Assembly: GCA_963971575.1 (NCBI GenBank)
Contig: OZ020611.1
Span: 18,822,092 to 18,886,091, forward strand
Direction: 5' to 3'
DNA: 64,000 nt
DNA from: Liopterus haemorrhoidalis
Taxonomy: Eukaryota; Arthropoda; Insecta; Coleoptera; Dytiscidae
The translations under genes and the position numbers were made by a program. This document shows positions 11,042 through 22,667 of this stretch, in pieces; the first letter of the stretch is position 1, and every line of letters starts with the position of its first letter. Under the pieces are notes generated by a model. The model did no database searches. It was not told where the DNA came from and saw nothing but the letters and a program-made list of their open reading frames with translations.

Positions 11042-11376
11042 AGGGTCCGGCAAAAATATGCAACGGTACTTTAGTTAGGTGTTTTTCAATAAAAAGCGGC
11101 ACATGTGTTATCTGTAGAAATAAAATGTAATTATATATATTTGTAATGTGCCCTGCTGACAAATAGTGTAGCGTATAAAAATTTAATATCTTATCAAAAA
11201 CCGGAATTACCTATCTCGGATATAATCCCAAAATAATGAGGTGTCCTTATTAAGATAAGAATTCATTGCGGTACAAGTGTTTTATTCTTTTGTTTTTTGT
11301 TGGTTTTTTGTTAAAATAAAGTTTAAAATAGCACGCCTATGGCAAAAGTACCGTTGCATATTTTTGCCCGAATTAT
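11042..11376. mobile_element. ~335-bp TIR MITE
   Basis: The left end contains GGCAAAAATATGCAACGGTA and the right end the complement TACCGTTGCATATTTTTGCC. ATTATTA occurs just outside on both sides and may be the TSD, though the outermost bases are not symmetric. No coding frame. Superfamily not determined. Confidence 0.72.
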
Positions 11377-11684
11377 TACATTCTATGTTAAATCTTAATT
11401 CTGTGTTCTATTATGGTCTATGAAATTGTACAAGCTTAATACGACATTTTCTAGATTTAAATATAGTAAATAATGTAGAACCTTGGTAGGAACTCATATA
11501 TTTTTCATGAATTCAAACATTGACCAACTTGCGGTGCTCTAGCGGCAAAACCGTTCCTCAAGAGCTATTCATCTCACCAATTTCCAAAGCTCTAGCAAAA
11601 TTTTCTCCAAACCCACTGTTTTTAATTCCAGTTTAGTGGACTATTATTGCATTCTTCGATTTTTTTTTTTTATTATTAATTAGA

Positions 11685-12652
11685 GAGTAGAACGAGTAAA
11701 GGAGAGGTATTTGAGATGGATCTTAGAGGTAGATAGAACAACACCAGGGTATATTGTAAGAACTGAAAAGAGAGATAAGATGAAAGTGGGTACAGTAAGG
11801 AGGGTGGTTAAGCACGAGGAAAATTAGAAGAGAAACAGACAAAAGAATAGTGAGGGAATGCTGGAAGGAAAAAGCCAGAGAGGAACATACAGGAAGATGG
11901 TACGCATGGGGACGAGATGAGAAAGGAGTATTAGTGGAGATGCGGAGTGGATGTGACAGAGGTGGAAAGGAGAAGAAATGAAGGGGTAAGCGTGATTGAG
12001 GTGGTGTGGAGGAGGGATAAGGAAGTGGGGGAACAAGAAAGGACAGTCAGAATAGACAAATCAAGGAGCGCAGGAAGATATAAGGAGGTCAGAACTATAG
12101 GGGTACAAAGCTACTTGAAGGGAGAAAGAGGAAGGTCAGGAGGGAGGGTTAGGAGGATTGCGAGGCTAAGGTGTGGGAATGAAGAGAAAGGAAATAGATA
12201 TTGAAGGAAACAGGAGGATAAGATGTGCAGGATGTGCGGGGAGGAGGAAGAAGTTATAGAGCACCTCGCAAAGAGGTGTAGGGAGATGACAGTATGGTCG
12301 GGGAACTCATTAGACCTGTTACACGAAGATGGAAGGGGGGAGAGGTGGGCGAGGGAATTAGAGGCAAGAAGGATTATATTGGGAAAGGTGTAAAGGAAGG
12401 AAGGAAGAGGCCCGGTGGGAAGTAGAAGGGAGGAAAAGGAAGGAAGGAAGGGGGCTGAGGTTACCTGCGAATAGGGAGGAAGGAAGGGACATAGGAGGAG
12501 GGGTGAAGAAATGGTTGTTAGGGAAGAGAATGGAATAAAATAAAATAGTAATGTAATGTAATGTATGGTTACTATGACTTATGTTTTGTAATTGTAATGA
12601 ATACCCTAAACACCGAAAGGTCGAGGGGAAATAAAGGATTATATATATAAGA
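11685..12652 (+). pseudogene. LINE-A copy 1, 5'-truncated
   Basis: Homologous to the copy at 21572-22667 over its length, but with frameshifts and stops. Shared blocks read RVQERYLRWILEVDRTTPGY-like, then REERDKEV and RIDKSRSAGRYKEVRTIG, then RRIARLRCGNEEKGNRY. A Cys knuckle (KMCRMCGEEEEVIEHLAKRC) follows near 12225-12285. The 3' end is the same CCGAAAGGTCGAGGGGAAAT followed by AAAGGATTA and TATA repeats (12610-12650). Strong purine bias on the + strand is a family feature. Confidence 0.8.
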
Positions 12653-12904
12653 GAATTGAATAAATTATAAAAAATGAAAAAATAAGTTTGTTTAACTTTT
12701 TCAATTTAGGGGCTTGCTTCTTACACCTAATGGTTAATCCGCCACTGAATATAATTAGAAAATAAACCACAACACACCTTCACTAAGTAGAATCTGAATT
12801 CTTGATTCCCCTTAAAAAGTAGAAAATGTTGCATATTTTTCGGATAATTCGCACAAATTTGCAAATTTCTCCTAACTAATACCACTCGAAATAATTCTCA
12901 TATT

Positions 12905-13990
12905 CACCCACTACAGATCCTTGTTTAATTTTTGACACAGTTCATTAATATTTTCAGTCCATGTAAGATGACAATTAATGCGTAGAACTAAAATTTTAGT
13001 TGTGCCAACTTCAGGCAAAATTTCAATGGGCTGAAATTTTGTATTCAATCTACAGGTAGTAGTTTTGAAAATTATTACTACTGACTTTGCATTGCGGACA
13101 CCTTTATTTTGGACGTTTGCCATTGCTGATAGTACTAGGCTAGAATAGTATAATATAATAAGTATTAGTATCAAAAAGATATAATACTTCAAGAGTAATA
13201 TGAAAAATTCGGACGTTTCGGAAACTGCTCAACAATCTGTTTCCGTCTTCAGCGATCACGAGAAGTGATAAACATTTCAGTTTTCTTCGAGTTTTTATAC
13301 CGAGTATTGTAAGAGTGGGAGCAGGTTATAGGTGCGTTGCTATTGGTTGGGTGGTTGAGATCAGGTATGGGTAGGGACGCGACTACCTGCTCGAAACGTC
13401 CGAATTTTTTATATTACTTTTGAAGTATTATATCTTTTTGATACTAATACTCATTATATTGTACTATTCTAGCCTAGTACTATCAGCAATAGCAAACGTC
13501 CAAAATAAAGGTGTCCGCATTAATATTGGACCATTGCAAAATAATTTCAATGACTTTGCATTGTTGACTGCTAGATCGTTTTTCTACCACCCAAGGGTTT
13601 TGTAAGGTAATCCAATATGCCAGTTAAGATCGTGATTTTTCGTAAATCTAATTAAGATATTACTGTCGTCAGCAGATGGTATCAATTGGATAAACATCTG
13701 GGAAGATCATTGTCATATAAGTTAAATTATGTAAGTCCTGTAATAGATCCCTGTGGAACACCGGTATTCGATGCGCTGATCTTTGACATGATCGTTTCAG
13801 TTTGGTCTGTCTGATTTACTAATTTACTAATACCGCTTGTGTTCTATTGTTCAGGTATGATTTAGCTAGGACAGAGCATGTTCTCTGATTCCATATCTTT
13901 CGGATTTGACTAGAAGAGTTTGGTGCTTTAAGCATCATCAAAAACCTACCAGTAACCTGATTAGAAAGCAGAGTATGAAAACTTAAAACA
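12905..13990 (-). pseudogene. LINE RT relic split by Penelope sequence
   Basis: Minus-strand fragments give the RT core: SNTGVPQGSITGL (near 13790-13750), then FNLYDNDLP, then PSADDSNIL (the ADD of motif C, near 13680-13655). Below the insertion come FKTTTCRLNTKFQPIEILPE and TTKILVLRINCHLTWTENIN (13060-12930), the post-RT region. Stops and frameshifts occur throughout. Positions 13092-13550 are a later insertion flanked by a 10-bp duplication. Confidence 0.75.
13092..13550. mobile_element. tail-to-tail pair of Penelope-like 3' fragments with 10-bp TSD
   Basis: TGACTTTGCA flanks both sides (13082-13091, 13551-13560). The two halves are inverted copies of one 3' sequence: 'gaagtattatatctttttga', 'actattctagcctagtacta', 'acgtccaaaataaaggtgtc'. 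The middle has 'gaagacggaaacagattgtt' and 'cgaaacgtccgaattttt'. The same 3' sequence lies directly downstream of the GIY-YIG-like relic at 47500-48650, which supports the Penelope assignment. Inverted head or tail pairs are typical products of Penelope integration. Confidence 0.7.
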
Positions 13991-13999
13991 ATTTTTTTT

Positions 14000-14690
14000 T
14001 TTTTATGTTCTTGGTATTTTGAGGCTCTAAGCGAGCGCTTTATGTGCCTTTACTTTGGTTTACCACTGCATAAGATCTTATTTAATTGTGCGTTTTTGCA
14101 TAACGCGTGGTTTATCGTTAACGCTTTAACTGCGTTATAGGAGAACTTCCTGTATGATAATAACAAAAATTAAGTTGCAGTTCAAATATAATTATATAAG
14201 AATGACATGAAAATGTTAATAATAATCACTATAATTTTATAAAATATGATAATTTCAAAATAATAAGTTATTGTTTGTATATATCGTATAATTACATTTA
14301 ATTTGATTTTTGTAAAAATGTGTTAATTGTTAACAATATATTTGAGTAGTAAATTTGTGTTAGTCATTGCAATTATATATAGTGCAAGGTAAACATTATT
14401 TATTTTCAATAATATACAAACCTGATAGCTTTGTAAATTGAATAAATATATTCGATCCAAAATTAAATATTTAAACTTCTAAATTTAACCGACAACCAAC
14501 TGTTTTAATAAATTAAGATTTCATAACAAAAGTCAATCAGTTTTCGATAAAAATATGAATTATTAACATTAATAATAAATAAATGGATGTTTTTGTTATT
14601 ATATCTTGTTTATTTAATATTTTTTATAACAAATTCTCCTTTAGTATGCTAATAGTTTACCGATAGAGCACATCAATAGTAATTTACGCA
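14000..14690. other. unassigned AT-rich stretch
   Basis: No frame, TIR or RNA signature recognised. Confidence 0.4.
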
Positions 14691-14790
14691 ACAGGTGCAT
14701 AAAATAGTACTTTTTTACGAATGGGGAATTTGATCTCACGAGCCGTAGACGATTCCCCATGAGTGAAAAAAATACACTTTATGCATGAGA
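14691..14790. repeat. 100-bp foldback sequence
   Basis: GTGCATAAAATAGTACTTTTTT faces AAAAAAATACACTTTATGCA, with an inner pair ATGGGGAA / TTCCCCAT. Possibly a small MITE; no TSD found. Confidence 0.5.
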
Positions 14791-14884
14791 TTCATGCAAT
14801 ATTTTTTCTACTACTGTCTGCAATTAGAAAAAAATAAATAAATGAAATTGATATTACATTCCTTTTTATGTAACTCTCTAATTA

Positions 14885-15184
14885 AAAAAAAATCAGCTGT
14901 AGCCACAGGACCGACCGCCATCAAAAAGTACTCAAAAAATGTTTCAAATAAAAGTTGTTAGTTATTGCTTTTATAGCAACAATTGTTAAATAAATTTTTT
15001 CGAAATATTTCTTTGTTGTGAAATATTCGCAAAAATCTTAAAACCGACACGAGTAAACTCCCATTTCTAGTTAACCGATTTTTACCAAAAGTTGATCAAC
15101 TCGTGCCATTGATGCCAAAAGCTTAAATATGAAGTTTCATGAAAATCCTTTTAGCCGAATTTGCTCTGCACGTGTACAGGTACC

Positions 15185-15220
<36 letters not shown>

Positions 15221-15606
15221 TACAGACAGACAGACAGACAAACAGACACACAGACACACAGACACACAGACAGACAGACAGATAGACAGACAGACAGACA
15301 GACAGATAGACAGACAGACAGATAGACAGACAGACAGACATCATGCGAAAATAGTCAAAACGTTATGTACTCGTGCCATTGATGGCAGAAGCTTAAATAT
15401 GAAGTTTCATAAAAATCCTTTCAGCCGAATGTGCTCTGTACGTGTACACAGACAGACGGACAGACAGACAGACCGACAGACATAATGCTAAAAATAGCCA
15501 AAACGTTATGGGGACCTCAATTCGTGGAGATCCATCGAAATCTCGAAATGTCAAAATCGGTATGATCACAATACCTCCCTTATATATGTTAGAGGTCGGT
15601 AAAAAA
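14885..15606 (+). mobile_element. M1 mini-me/Helentron-like element, copy 2
   Basis: Runs from the ATCAGCTGTAGCCACAGGAC hairpin end to 'ggtatgatcacaatacctccc'. It shows the undisturbed form of both sites interrupted in copy 1. It contains two tandem copies of the core segment 'ctcgtgccattgatg...acgtgtacaCAGACAGAC', each with its own GACA microsatellite (15183-15340 and 15449-15482), joined at 15370. Open frames through the GACA tracts are artefacts. Confidence 0.72.
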
Positions 15607-15769
15607 CCTAGGACAAAAAAAAAAATTATAATTTTAGAGTTAAGATCACGAATTGACTTTAATTGTTTCCAGTGCACTCTTTGATTCTTCTTCAAACTGC
15701 ATGGACATGCTTGTAGTCATTGTTGATGGTTCTGTCGCCCCCATGAGCTTATGTGTAATTACTGGTTCG

Positions 15770-16440
15770 AACGGAGCTAAACGGGAGTTTCGTTATTATA
15801 AGTTGTCAAGATAACAGAACTTGTCTAGGTTATTTCATGTTTCATGTTGGCATTTATTATGAAGCGACCATTTATTATAAAACAAAATATATAAATTTTT
15901 ATTTTATTTTTAATGTTGGCATTTACTATTATGTGACATTTATTATAAAAAATAAAATATATAATACATTTTAAAATTTTTGAAAGACTTCAATTAATTC
16001 AAATGACTCGTTTCTTAGTCATTTGAATTAATAATGACACAAAAAATCAAAATGTAATGAAAATGGCATTTTATAATGACACTCCAACTTAACGTACAAC
16101 ATTCAGGCCGGGTCTTTTCACCTTCAGATAAAGTTCCAGGTATCTATCTGACAGATAAGGTTATTTATAACTTCATCTGCTGAATAAATGTCAATACCAG
16201 TCAGTGAATCCAATACGTCAGTCTCATTATCTGTTAGATAACTATCCGATAGATACATTTGTATAGAAAGAAGGGATGACATTTACTCAGCAGATGAAGT
16301 TACAAATAACCTTATCTGTCAGATAGTTACCTGGAACTTTATCTGAAGGTGAAAAAACCGGGCCTCAATGTAATTATTTATTACAAAGTTTAAACAAAAT
16401 GGTCAAGAGACCGATTAACTAGATTTCAAAATCTAGAACC
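15770..16440. mobile_element. ~400-bp TIR MITE (copy split by a foldback MITE)
   Basis: It shares 'ggagctaaacgggagtttcg', 'ttgtctaggttatttcatgt', 'aatgaaaatggcattttata' and 'gatttcaaaatctagaacca' with the units at 1768-2172 and 53402-53806. The foldback at 16105-16373 interrupts it. Outer ends are decayed. Confidence 0.6.
16105..16373. mobile_element. foldback MITE, ~95-bp inverted repeats
   Basis: The left arm runs from AGGCCGGGTCTTTTCACCTT through 'ctatctgacagataaggtta' and 'acttcatctgctgaataaat' to about 16195. The right arm (16283-16373) is its complement and ends AAGGTGAAAAAACCGGGCCT. No coding content. The same arms bracket the 1.8-kb segment at 54570-56575, so this looks like a deletion derivative of that larger element. 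Confidence 0.8.
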
Positions 16441-16465
16441 ACTTAAAAGTTATTCCAAACTTCTC

Positions 16466-16521
16466 TAATCGGCGATTAGCCTCGTTGCAGAAATAGGTCG
16501 ATGTAAAATAAATAAAAATAA
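16466..16521 (+). repeat. SINE 3'-tail fragment
   Basis: CGATTAGCCTCGTTGCAGAA and AGGTCGATGTAAAATAAATA match the 3' tail of the SINE at 17178-17412. Confidence 0.6.
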
Positions 16522-16815
16522 AAACAAACTCCTCAAGTCCAGGGAGATAGTGGTGTAGCCCCCATTAGTCAATATATTATGCTTATGGAAAGAGTCAAAT
16601 AGTGAAATACTTAGGAATCTTTTAGTGGTTAGCCTCCATTAGACGATATATTATGCTTATAGAAAGAGTCGAATAATGGAATACTTAGGAAACTTTTTTT
16701 TTAATACTTTTAACATTTTTTAACAGTCACTATAAAGACGTATTTTGTACACAATAACAACTGAAACATAGTACAATTTGTTCAACAGTTGTAGAAAATA
16801 GTATTTATTTAACAA

Positions 16816-16911
16816 GCATATAATGGGTGCTATATTTCACGAGGATGAAGTTTACTACCGATCCATAGGCCAGGCTTAGAGCCATCTGAGTGAAATATAG
16901 CCATTATATGC
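16816..16911. repeat. 96-bp foldback
   Basis: GCATATAATGG-GTG-CTATATTTCAC on the left pairs with GTGAAATATAGCCATTATAT on the right, with about 48 bases between. Probably a miniature TIR element; TSD not determined. Confidence 0.6.
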
Positions 16912-17177
16912 GACTCAAATTCAATATTTTATCAACAACTATATAGTTTTATCATTATAAAACTATAAAATTTAATTTAAAAATACAAAAGTCCTCAGCG
17001 TCATCAAAATGGTTGCTGGTAAAAAATGTAATTATTTTCCGAATGAACACATATGCGCGTCATTTTTTTACACTTGTTACAGTATGAACAACAGTATGTA
17101 TTTACAGTTGGACATATAATGCATTTATTATTTAAATGTCGTAATAGTCGTAAATAAAATACTTTAACAGAAATTAC

Positions 17178-17412
17178 ATTTAGCCAACGGAGCGGCCGAG
17201 CGCATTTAATCGTGCAGTTTGGACTGGTGAAAACAGTCTTGATTGTGATGTTGGTGGTTCGATTCTCCGTTGTGTTATTATTCGGGCAAGTATAATATGT
17301 TAACATTACTCTCATTTCATAATCATTCATCCCTCATCCATGTGTAGGAGCTCGCTCTCTGGCATAGGCGATTAGCTTCGTTGCAGAAATAGGCCGATGT
17401 AAAATAAATTTA
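17178..17412 (+). mobile_element. tRNA-derived SINE, family 2
   Basis: The head has an A-box-like GGAGCGGCCGAGCGC and a B box GTGGTTCGATTCTCC (consensus GGTTCGANTCC) about 60 bases downstream. The body runs to a tail with GGCGATTAGCTTCGTTGCAG and ends in an A-rich tract. A tRNA gene is unlikely because the inter-box segment does not fold as a normal tRNA and the unit continues 150 bp past the B box. Confidence 0.6.
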
Positions 17413-17414
17413 AA

Positions 17415-18285
17415 AAAAAGAAATTACATTAAGACAGTAATTCGAATCTGGAACCTTTTGTAACTCAAAGTGGGCAGGTTGATACCGGCATACTATGCTA
17501 ACCAGTAATGCGTGCACTTATGTATCGTGCAGAAATATATTTAAAAATTACATTTCATGTACTATAACATAATTATTTTTTATTCTGAACCTGATTACAT
17601 TATATAATCTCATTTTATGCCAAGAATTAAAAACTAGAATGATTTATTAAGTAACATTGTTTCAATAGATTTTACAAAACCATTAATCAAATTTCTATAG
17701 TTCTAAACAACTTTTATTTTTCCTCTGGCAAATATATGACATAAAAAATATAATTCGCTCAAAAAACATGTCAATATCCATCAATACGTCAGTATGTTTG
17801 ATTCTGATTGATTGACGAAAATTTTTAAAGTATATAAACAACATTTATTATTAATTTGATATTTCCGATTTATAAAAATATATGAGTATACTATCGCAAT
17901 TTTATAAATCTTTTTAAGAAAATGCATATCCTATTTATGTGCTTTATTCTCTTAAAGATGAGAGCTTGATGGATTTTTGTAGAAGATGAGTCGAAAAGCA
18001 CTTATGTAGGTCACTGCACTGAGATGTAGGTGTCAGTTTTCAGAAACAATACTATAGTTCGATCGAAATTTAGATGCTGGAATAATAAAGGTTTATATAT
18101 AGCCTAAAATAGTTGTAAATCTATTTTTGTGGTTATTTATGTTCTTAGGCCTAAGGGCACTTTCAAAACTTCACTAGTTTTACCAGACATTGAAGACCCA
18201 AACTTGATTGAAACCTGAGCAATTTTTATAAAAGGCTTATATTTGAAAATTATTCGAAGTAACTATGACAGACCACTTCTTTTTG
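17415..18285. other. unassigned AT-rich stretch
   Basis: No coding frame or terminal repeat recognised. Confidence 0.4.
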
Positions 18286-18291
18286 ACAAAG

Positions 18292-19702
18292 TACGAGGAT
18301 TACCTTTTATGTTTTTATAAACGACCACTAGATGGCAATATTAAAATGTGTTATTTTTCGTAAAGTTTGACATTTGTTATTGTGAAATCAGTGGCAGTTT
18401 ATAAATTGACAGAGAAGTTTGTTGACAGTGAGCGTTTAAAAAAAATTGTGCAAAAACGGATATTACTCGTGAAGGTTCTCGTTGCATGATTTTTTACGAT
18501 TTTAGTAAAGGCCTAACTGAACAATAATACATAGATTCACTTCGTTCAACTTTTAGTAATGGAGTACCATCAGAAAAGACTGTTTACAATTGGTTTGCAG
18601 AGGCAGTTTATAAATTGGCCGAGTAGTTTGTTGATAGTGAGCGTTAAAAAAAAACAAGTTTGCGAAAAAATGGATATTAATCGTGTAACTCAACAACAAT
18701 GCATAGATTCGTTTCATTCAACTTTTGGTAATGAAGCATCATCAGAAAAGACTGTTTACAATTGGTTTGCAGAATTTCGTCATGGTCGTGCGTTCGTCAG
18801 TGATGAATCTCGTGAAGGTCGACCAAAATCGGTTGTGATTCAAAAAAACATCGATGCTGTACTCAAAAAGATTGAAGAAGATCAGTCTGTGACTTATCGT
18901 TAGACAGAGGCATCCTTTGGCATCTCGCAGACTGCAATATATTCGATTTTGCATGAACATTTAGCTGTGAAAAAGATCTGTTTCCGATTGATTCCGCATA
19001 ATTTGACCGAAGCTCAAAAAAAGGCTAGTGATTGGTGTAAGGGAATGCTAAAAAAATTCAACCTACGCACTGCAAAATCCGTGTACAACATTGTTACAGG
19101 TAAAACTTGGATTTATTCATATGAACCGAAAACTAAGCAACAATCCACTGTTTGGGTCTTTCAAGATAACCGAATTCCACAAAAGTTGTTTGTTCACGAA
19201 GCACTTCCAAGAAAATGATCGCTTGATTCTTTGGTTGTTCTGGACATGTCGCAACTATTCCTTTAGAGGATCGGAAAACAGTTAATGATGATTGGTATAC
19301 AACAATTTGTTTGCCAGAAGTCATCGACAAAATCAGGCAAAAAAATCAAAAACGTCGCTTCATTCTTCATCATGACAATGCAAGTTCCCACAGAGAAAAA
19401 CATCGAATTAATATCTCATTGCCCGTATTCACCTGATTTATCCCCTAACGACTTTTTTTAATTTCCCAATGTCAAACAAAAAATGCGTGGACAGCGATTT
19501 TTCATCACGTCAAGAAGCTTCGAAAACCATGTTTTTGAGATACCAACTTCAGAGTGGAAAAAATGTTTCGAGAATTGGTTTGAACGCATGCAAAAGTGCA
19601 TAAAACTTAAAAGCGAATATTTTGAAAAGCAATAAAGCAGTTTGTACAAAAAAAGTTTTTTCTTTCTTAGTTTTGTAAAAACTTAAAAGGTAGGATTACA
19701 TG
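18292..19702 (+). pseudogene. dead mariner (mellifera-type) with a duplicated N-terminal segment
   Basis: The transposase order is readable across frameshifts and stops. HTH region TQQQCIDSFHSTFGNEASSEKTVYNWFAEF (18690-18780), then GRPKSVVIQKNIDAVLKKI. A stop at 18901 is followed by FGISQTAIYSILHEHLAVKK. Further on come FILHHDNASSH (second catalytic Asp) and CPYSPDLSPNDFFLFP (third). The end reads LEIP-SEWKKCFENWFERMQKC. Imperfect termini GGATTACCTTTTATGTTTTT and AAAAACTTAAAAGGTAGGAT mark the edges. A segment of about 210 bp at 18392-18602 is repeated in 18603-18775. This copy cannot make transposase. Confidence 0.87.
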
Positions 19703-20700
19703 TTTAGATGTAATATTTATTTCAATAAAATTATGGTAGGGAGACCGGGGATAGTTGTCAAACTTTTCACATTACAATTTTTTAATTTTTTTTTGATGGT
19801 CTTATTTAAATAAATTTTGCTCCATTTAAGTCCACTTGTGACAAATAACTCTTACCGATTTGTGACAAGTAGCCCCATCGCGCTAACACAACAAACGTAA
19901 GAACGTAACATACGTAACAACCAATATAATGACGTGAAATTGAATGCACATTTTTGATGAATTCGAAAAATTGACCCAACTTTACGCTCTAGCGACGAAA
20001 CCGTTCATCTGAACGAAAAAACTTATGAAAGCTAAATTGTAAAAAATGTATCCTTCTTTAATTTACTGTAGATATATGGCACGGAGATATTTGAAAAAAA
20101 TATTCTCTTGGATATATTCAGTTTTTATTCTTTTTTTTTTTTTTTTCGAAGTTCCAGCAAAAATTTTAGTCACAAAATTTCACTTCGGAAACTGCTATGT
20201 CTTAAAGAAGACATATTTATCGCACTAATTTCTATAATTCTCGCAAAACTTTCTTTCAAAAAACTATGCTAAAAAGCATTTCAATCTTGACAATTATTGC
20301 TGATGAGTTACGCAATCACAACTAAAAATCTATTTGAAAAGCAAATGTAATTCACGCAGAGTTATGTGTAAAATTTCTGTGAATCATATTTGATTCACAC
20401 GGTGGTCAACGCGTTAACCATTATAATTTTAAATTAAACGAAAAAGCAAGATTTATTGGTACAATTTTTATTAAAGTGATTAAGAAAACAATTAATTTTG
20501 TTAGGTTAGACATCACAGTATAATATCAGAAAAGTTAATTCATCAAATATTGATTTTCTCAACCTTACCCAACATAAAAAGAAAGAAAAATTATTTCGCT
20601 ACACTTCTGAACTTGAAGCAAATTTTTTGTAGAAAAATTGTGGTAACAGGTGTACTCTATACTCAGTGGAACTCACTACTCAAGTTTTGTGGTTAATCGT
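19703..20700. other. unassigned AT-rich stretch
   Basis: No gene, TIR or RNA signature recognised. Confidence 0.4.
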
Positions 20701-20706
20701 CTTCTT

Positions 20707-21571
20707 AACTTAATATAAAAATTAATTAAATATTTTTTGTAAACTTTGCAGTCTTATACGTTCAAAATAATTTTGAAACTAAAAATTAATCTTCTTAATC
20801 AATTGATTTGTAGTCTTACAATATGTTGCAGAAAACTTTTTGCGGAATATTATCATTTTTTAAATATTGTAAAAGTTTGTTTTTGAGATAACCAGAAAAC
20901 TGTATAAAGAACTAAAAAAATATGAAAATATATAGTTGAAATTGTAGATAAAAATAAACTGAAAACGTGGGAAAAATAAATATAATTTTCGAGAAATAAG
21001 AATGGAAAGAAAACTTGAGAATTCGGAAATAATGGAAACAAAATATGATAGACTATGGAATAAAATGACATAGGAAAATTATTGAAATTTTTGGATTCTC
21101 CGTAGTTTATTTAGTCTAGAAATAGTTGAGGCCTTAATCGTTTAACGCGTTTTCAGTTTACGACTATTTTTAATGGTATAATTTACATTTTTTTTTTGTT
21201 TTTAATATTGCGATATAGAAAAAAGCACAACTTAAAAATGATTAGAGCTAGAACATGCGGTTGGAATTTTTGGATTCTCCTTTATTTAGTTTAGAAAAAG
21301 TTGAGGCTATAATCGTTTAACGTGTTTTGAGATTACGACAGTTTTTTTCTTCCATTTTATTATTTTTTTCTTTGAAAATCAAAAACTCAAAAATGGTTAG
21401 AGATATTAGTGGTTAGATAAAATTTTTTGGATTTTCCGGAGTTTATTTAGCCCCAAATTTAAAAAAATTTGGGGCTTTAATGGTTTAACGTGTTTTAAGA
21501 TTACAACAATTTTTTTAATGGCATAATTTATATTATTTGTGAAAATTGTGAAATAAAAAAAGCACAAATCA
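20707..21571 (+). repeat. left member of an ~860-bp direct-repeat pair
   Basis: It begins 'aacttaatataaaaattaat', ends 'aaaaaagcacaaatca', and matches 22668-23519. About the first 480 bp is almost identical between copies (one clear substitution noticed); the rest differs at many sites. The second half consists of ~165-bp R165 units. LINE-A copy 2 fills exactly the space between the pair. Confidence 0.85.
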
Positions 21572-22667
21572 GGTGGAGAATGAAATTGTTTGACGGGATT
21601 GTGAAGAGTATCCTCATGTACGGAGTAGAGATCTGGGGATGGAAAGAATGGGAGATAGTAGAAAGGGTACAAGAGGGATACATGAGATGGATTATGGGAT
21701 TAGACAGAACGACACCAGGATATATAGTGAGAGAGGAAATGAAGAGGGAAAAGCTGAGAGTAGGAGCCGGGGCGACGGCGGCGAAGTATGAGGAGAAAAT
21801 CAGGAGGGACGAAAGAAGGAAGATATTAAGAGAATGCTGGGAAGAAAGAATGAAGGAAGAACAAAAAGGTAAACTGTCGGAATGGGGAGAAACAAGGAAA
21901 GAGTACTATTGGAGATGTGGGATGGACATAAGGGAAGCTGAGCGAAAGAGAAATGGTGGAAGAAACATAGTAGAAGAATTGAGAAGGAGAGACAAGGAGG
22001 TACAGGAGCAGGAAATAACAGTAAGAATAGACAATTCAAGGAATGTGAAAAGGTATAGGGAGATAAGGACGGTAGGAATACCTAAATATTTGAAAGGGAG
22101 GAGAGGAAAGGCAGGGGGCAGATTTAGAAGGATTGCCAGATTAAGATGCGGAAATGAAGAACGGAGCAGTAGGTATTGGGCAAAACCGGAGGATAGGGTA
22201 TGCAGAATGTGTAGAGAGGAGGATGAATCCTTGGAACATCTTACAAAAAGATGTGGAAAGATGACAAAATGGGAGGGAGAGATAAAGGAGCTGTTGAGTG
22301 AAGAAGGAAAGGGAGAAAGGTGGGCGAGAGTACTCGAGGAAAGAAGGAAGGAATGCGGAGAGGTAAGACAGAACTGAGTACAGGAAGGAAGAAAGAGGCA
22401 ATGGAGGAGGAAAGAAAAGAGGGAAGAGAAGCGAAGAAAGAGGGGAAGAAGAACTGGAGTCAAGAAGGAAGGAGACCGGAGACAGAAGCCGAAAAGAGAT
22501 TACGAAGAAAGAGATGAACGTCGGAGGTAAAAAGTAGAAGAAGAATAAGAAGAAAGAAAATCATAAAATGTATATTATATTATTATTATGATTATTTTTT
22601 CCTCAATGTAATAGTTAAAACCCTATACGCCGCAAGGCCTAGGGGAAATAAAGAATTATATATATAT
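21572..22667 (+). pseudogene. LINE-A copy 2, 5'-truncated, open 265-codon C-terminal frame
   Basis: The frame 21580-22377 encodes the end of a LINE polyprotein after the RT. It starts MKLFDGIVKSILMYGVEIWG, the usual post-RT segment (L-M-Y-G-x-E-x-W-G), continues with IVERVQEGYMRWIMGLDRTT, a basic stretch, and RFRRIARLRCGNEERS. A zinc knuckle CRMCREEDESLEHLTKRC lies at about residues 220-237. There is no RT core, so it cannot retrotranspose. The 3' UTR ends with 'cgccgcaaggcctaggggaa' and TATA repeats. Similar tails are at 12610-12650 and 28025-28070. The flanks form ~860-bp direct repeats rather than a normal short TSD. Confidence 0.85.

Noticed and set aside
15123..15485. Frames rich in TDRQ or SVCLSVCL
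   Set aside because: GACA/GTCT microsatellite in an M1 element; not coding. The same holds for 59316-59573.
21800..22463. Minus-strand frames with hydrophobic Leu/Ser/Phe-rich peptides, like membrane proteins
   Set aside because: They are shadows of the purine-rich LINE-A coding strand; AG-rich codons become CT-rich on the other strand. The same applies at 11824-12036 and 27478-27885 (except the RNase H YTDGSK end).
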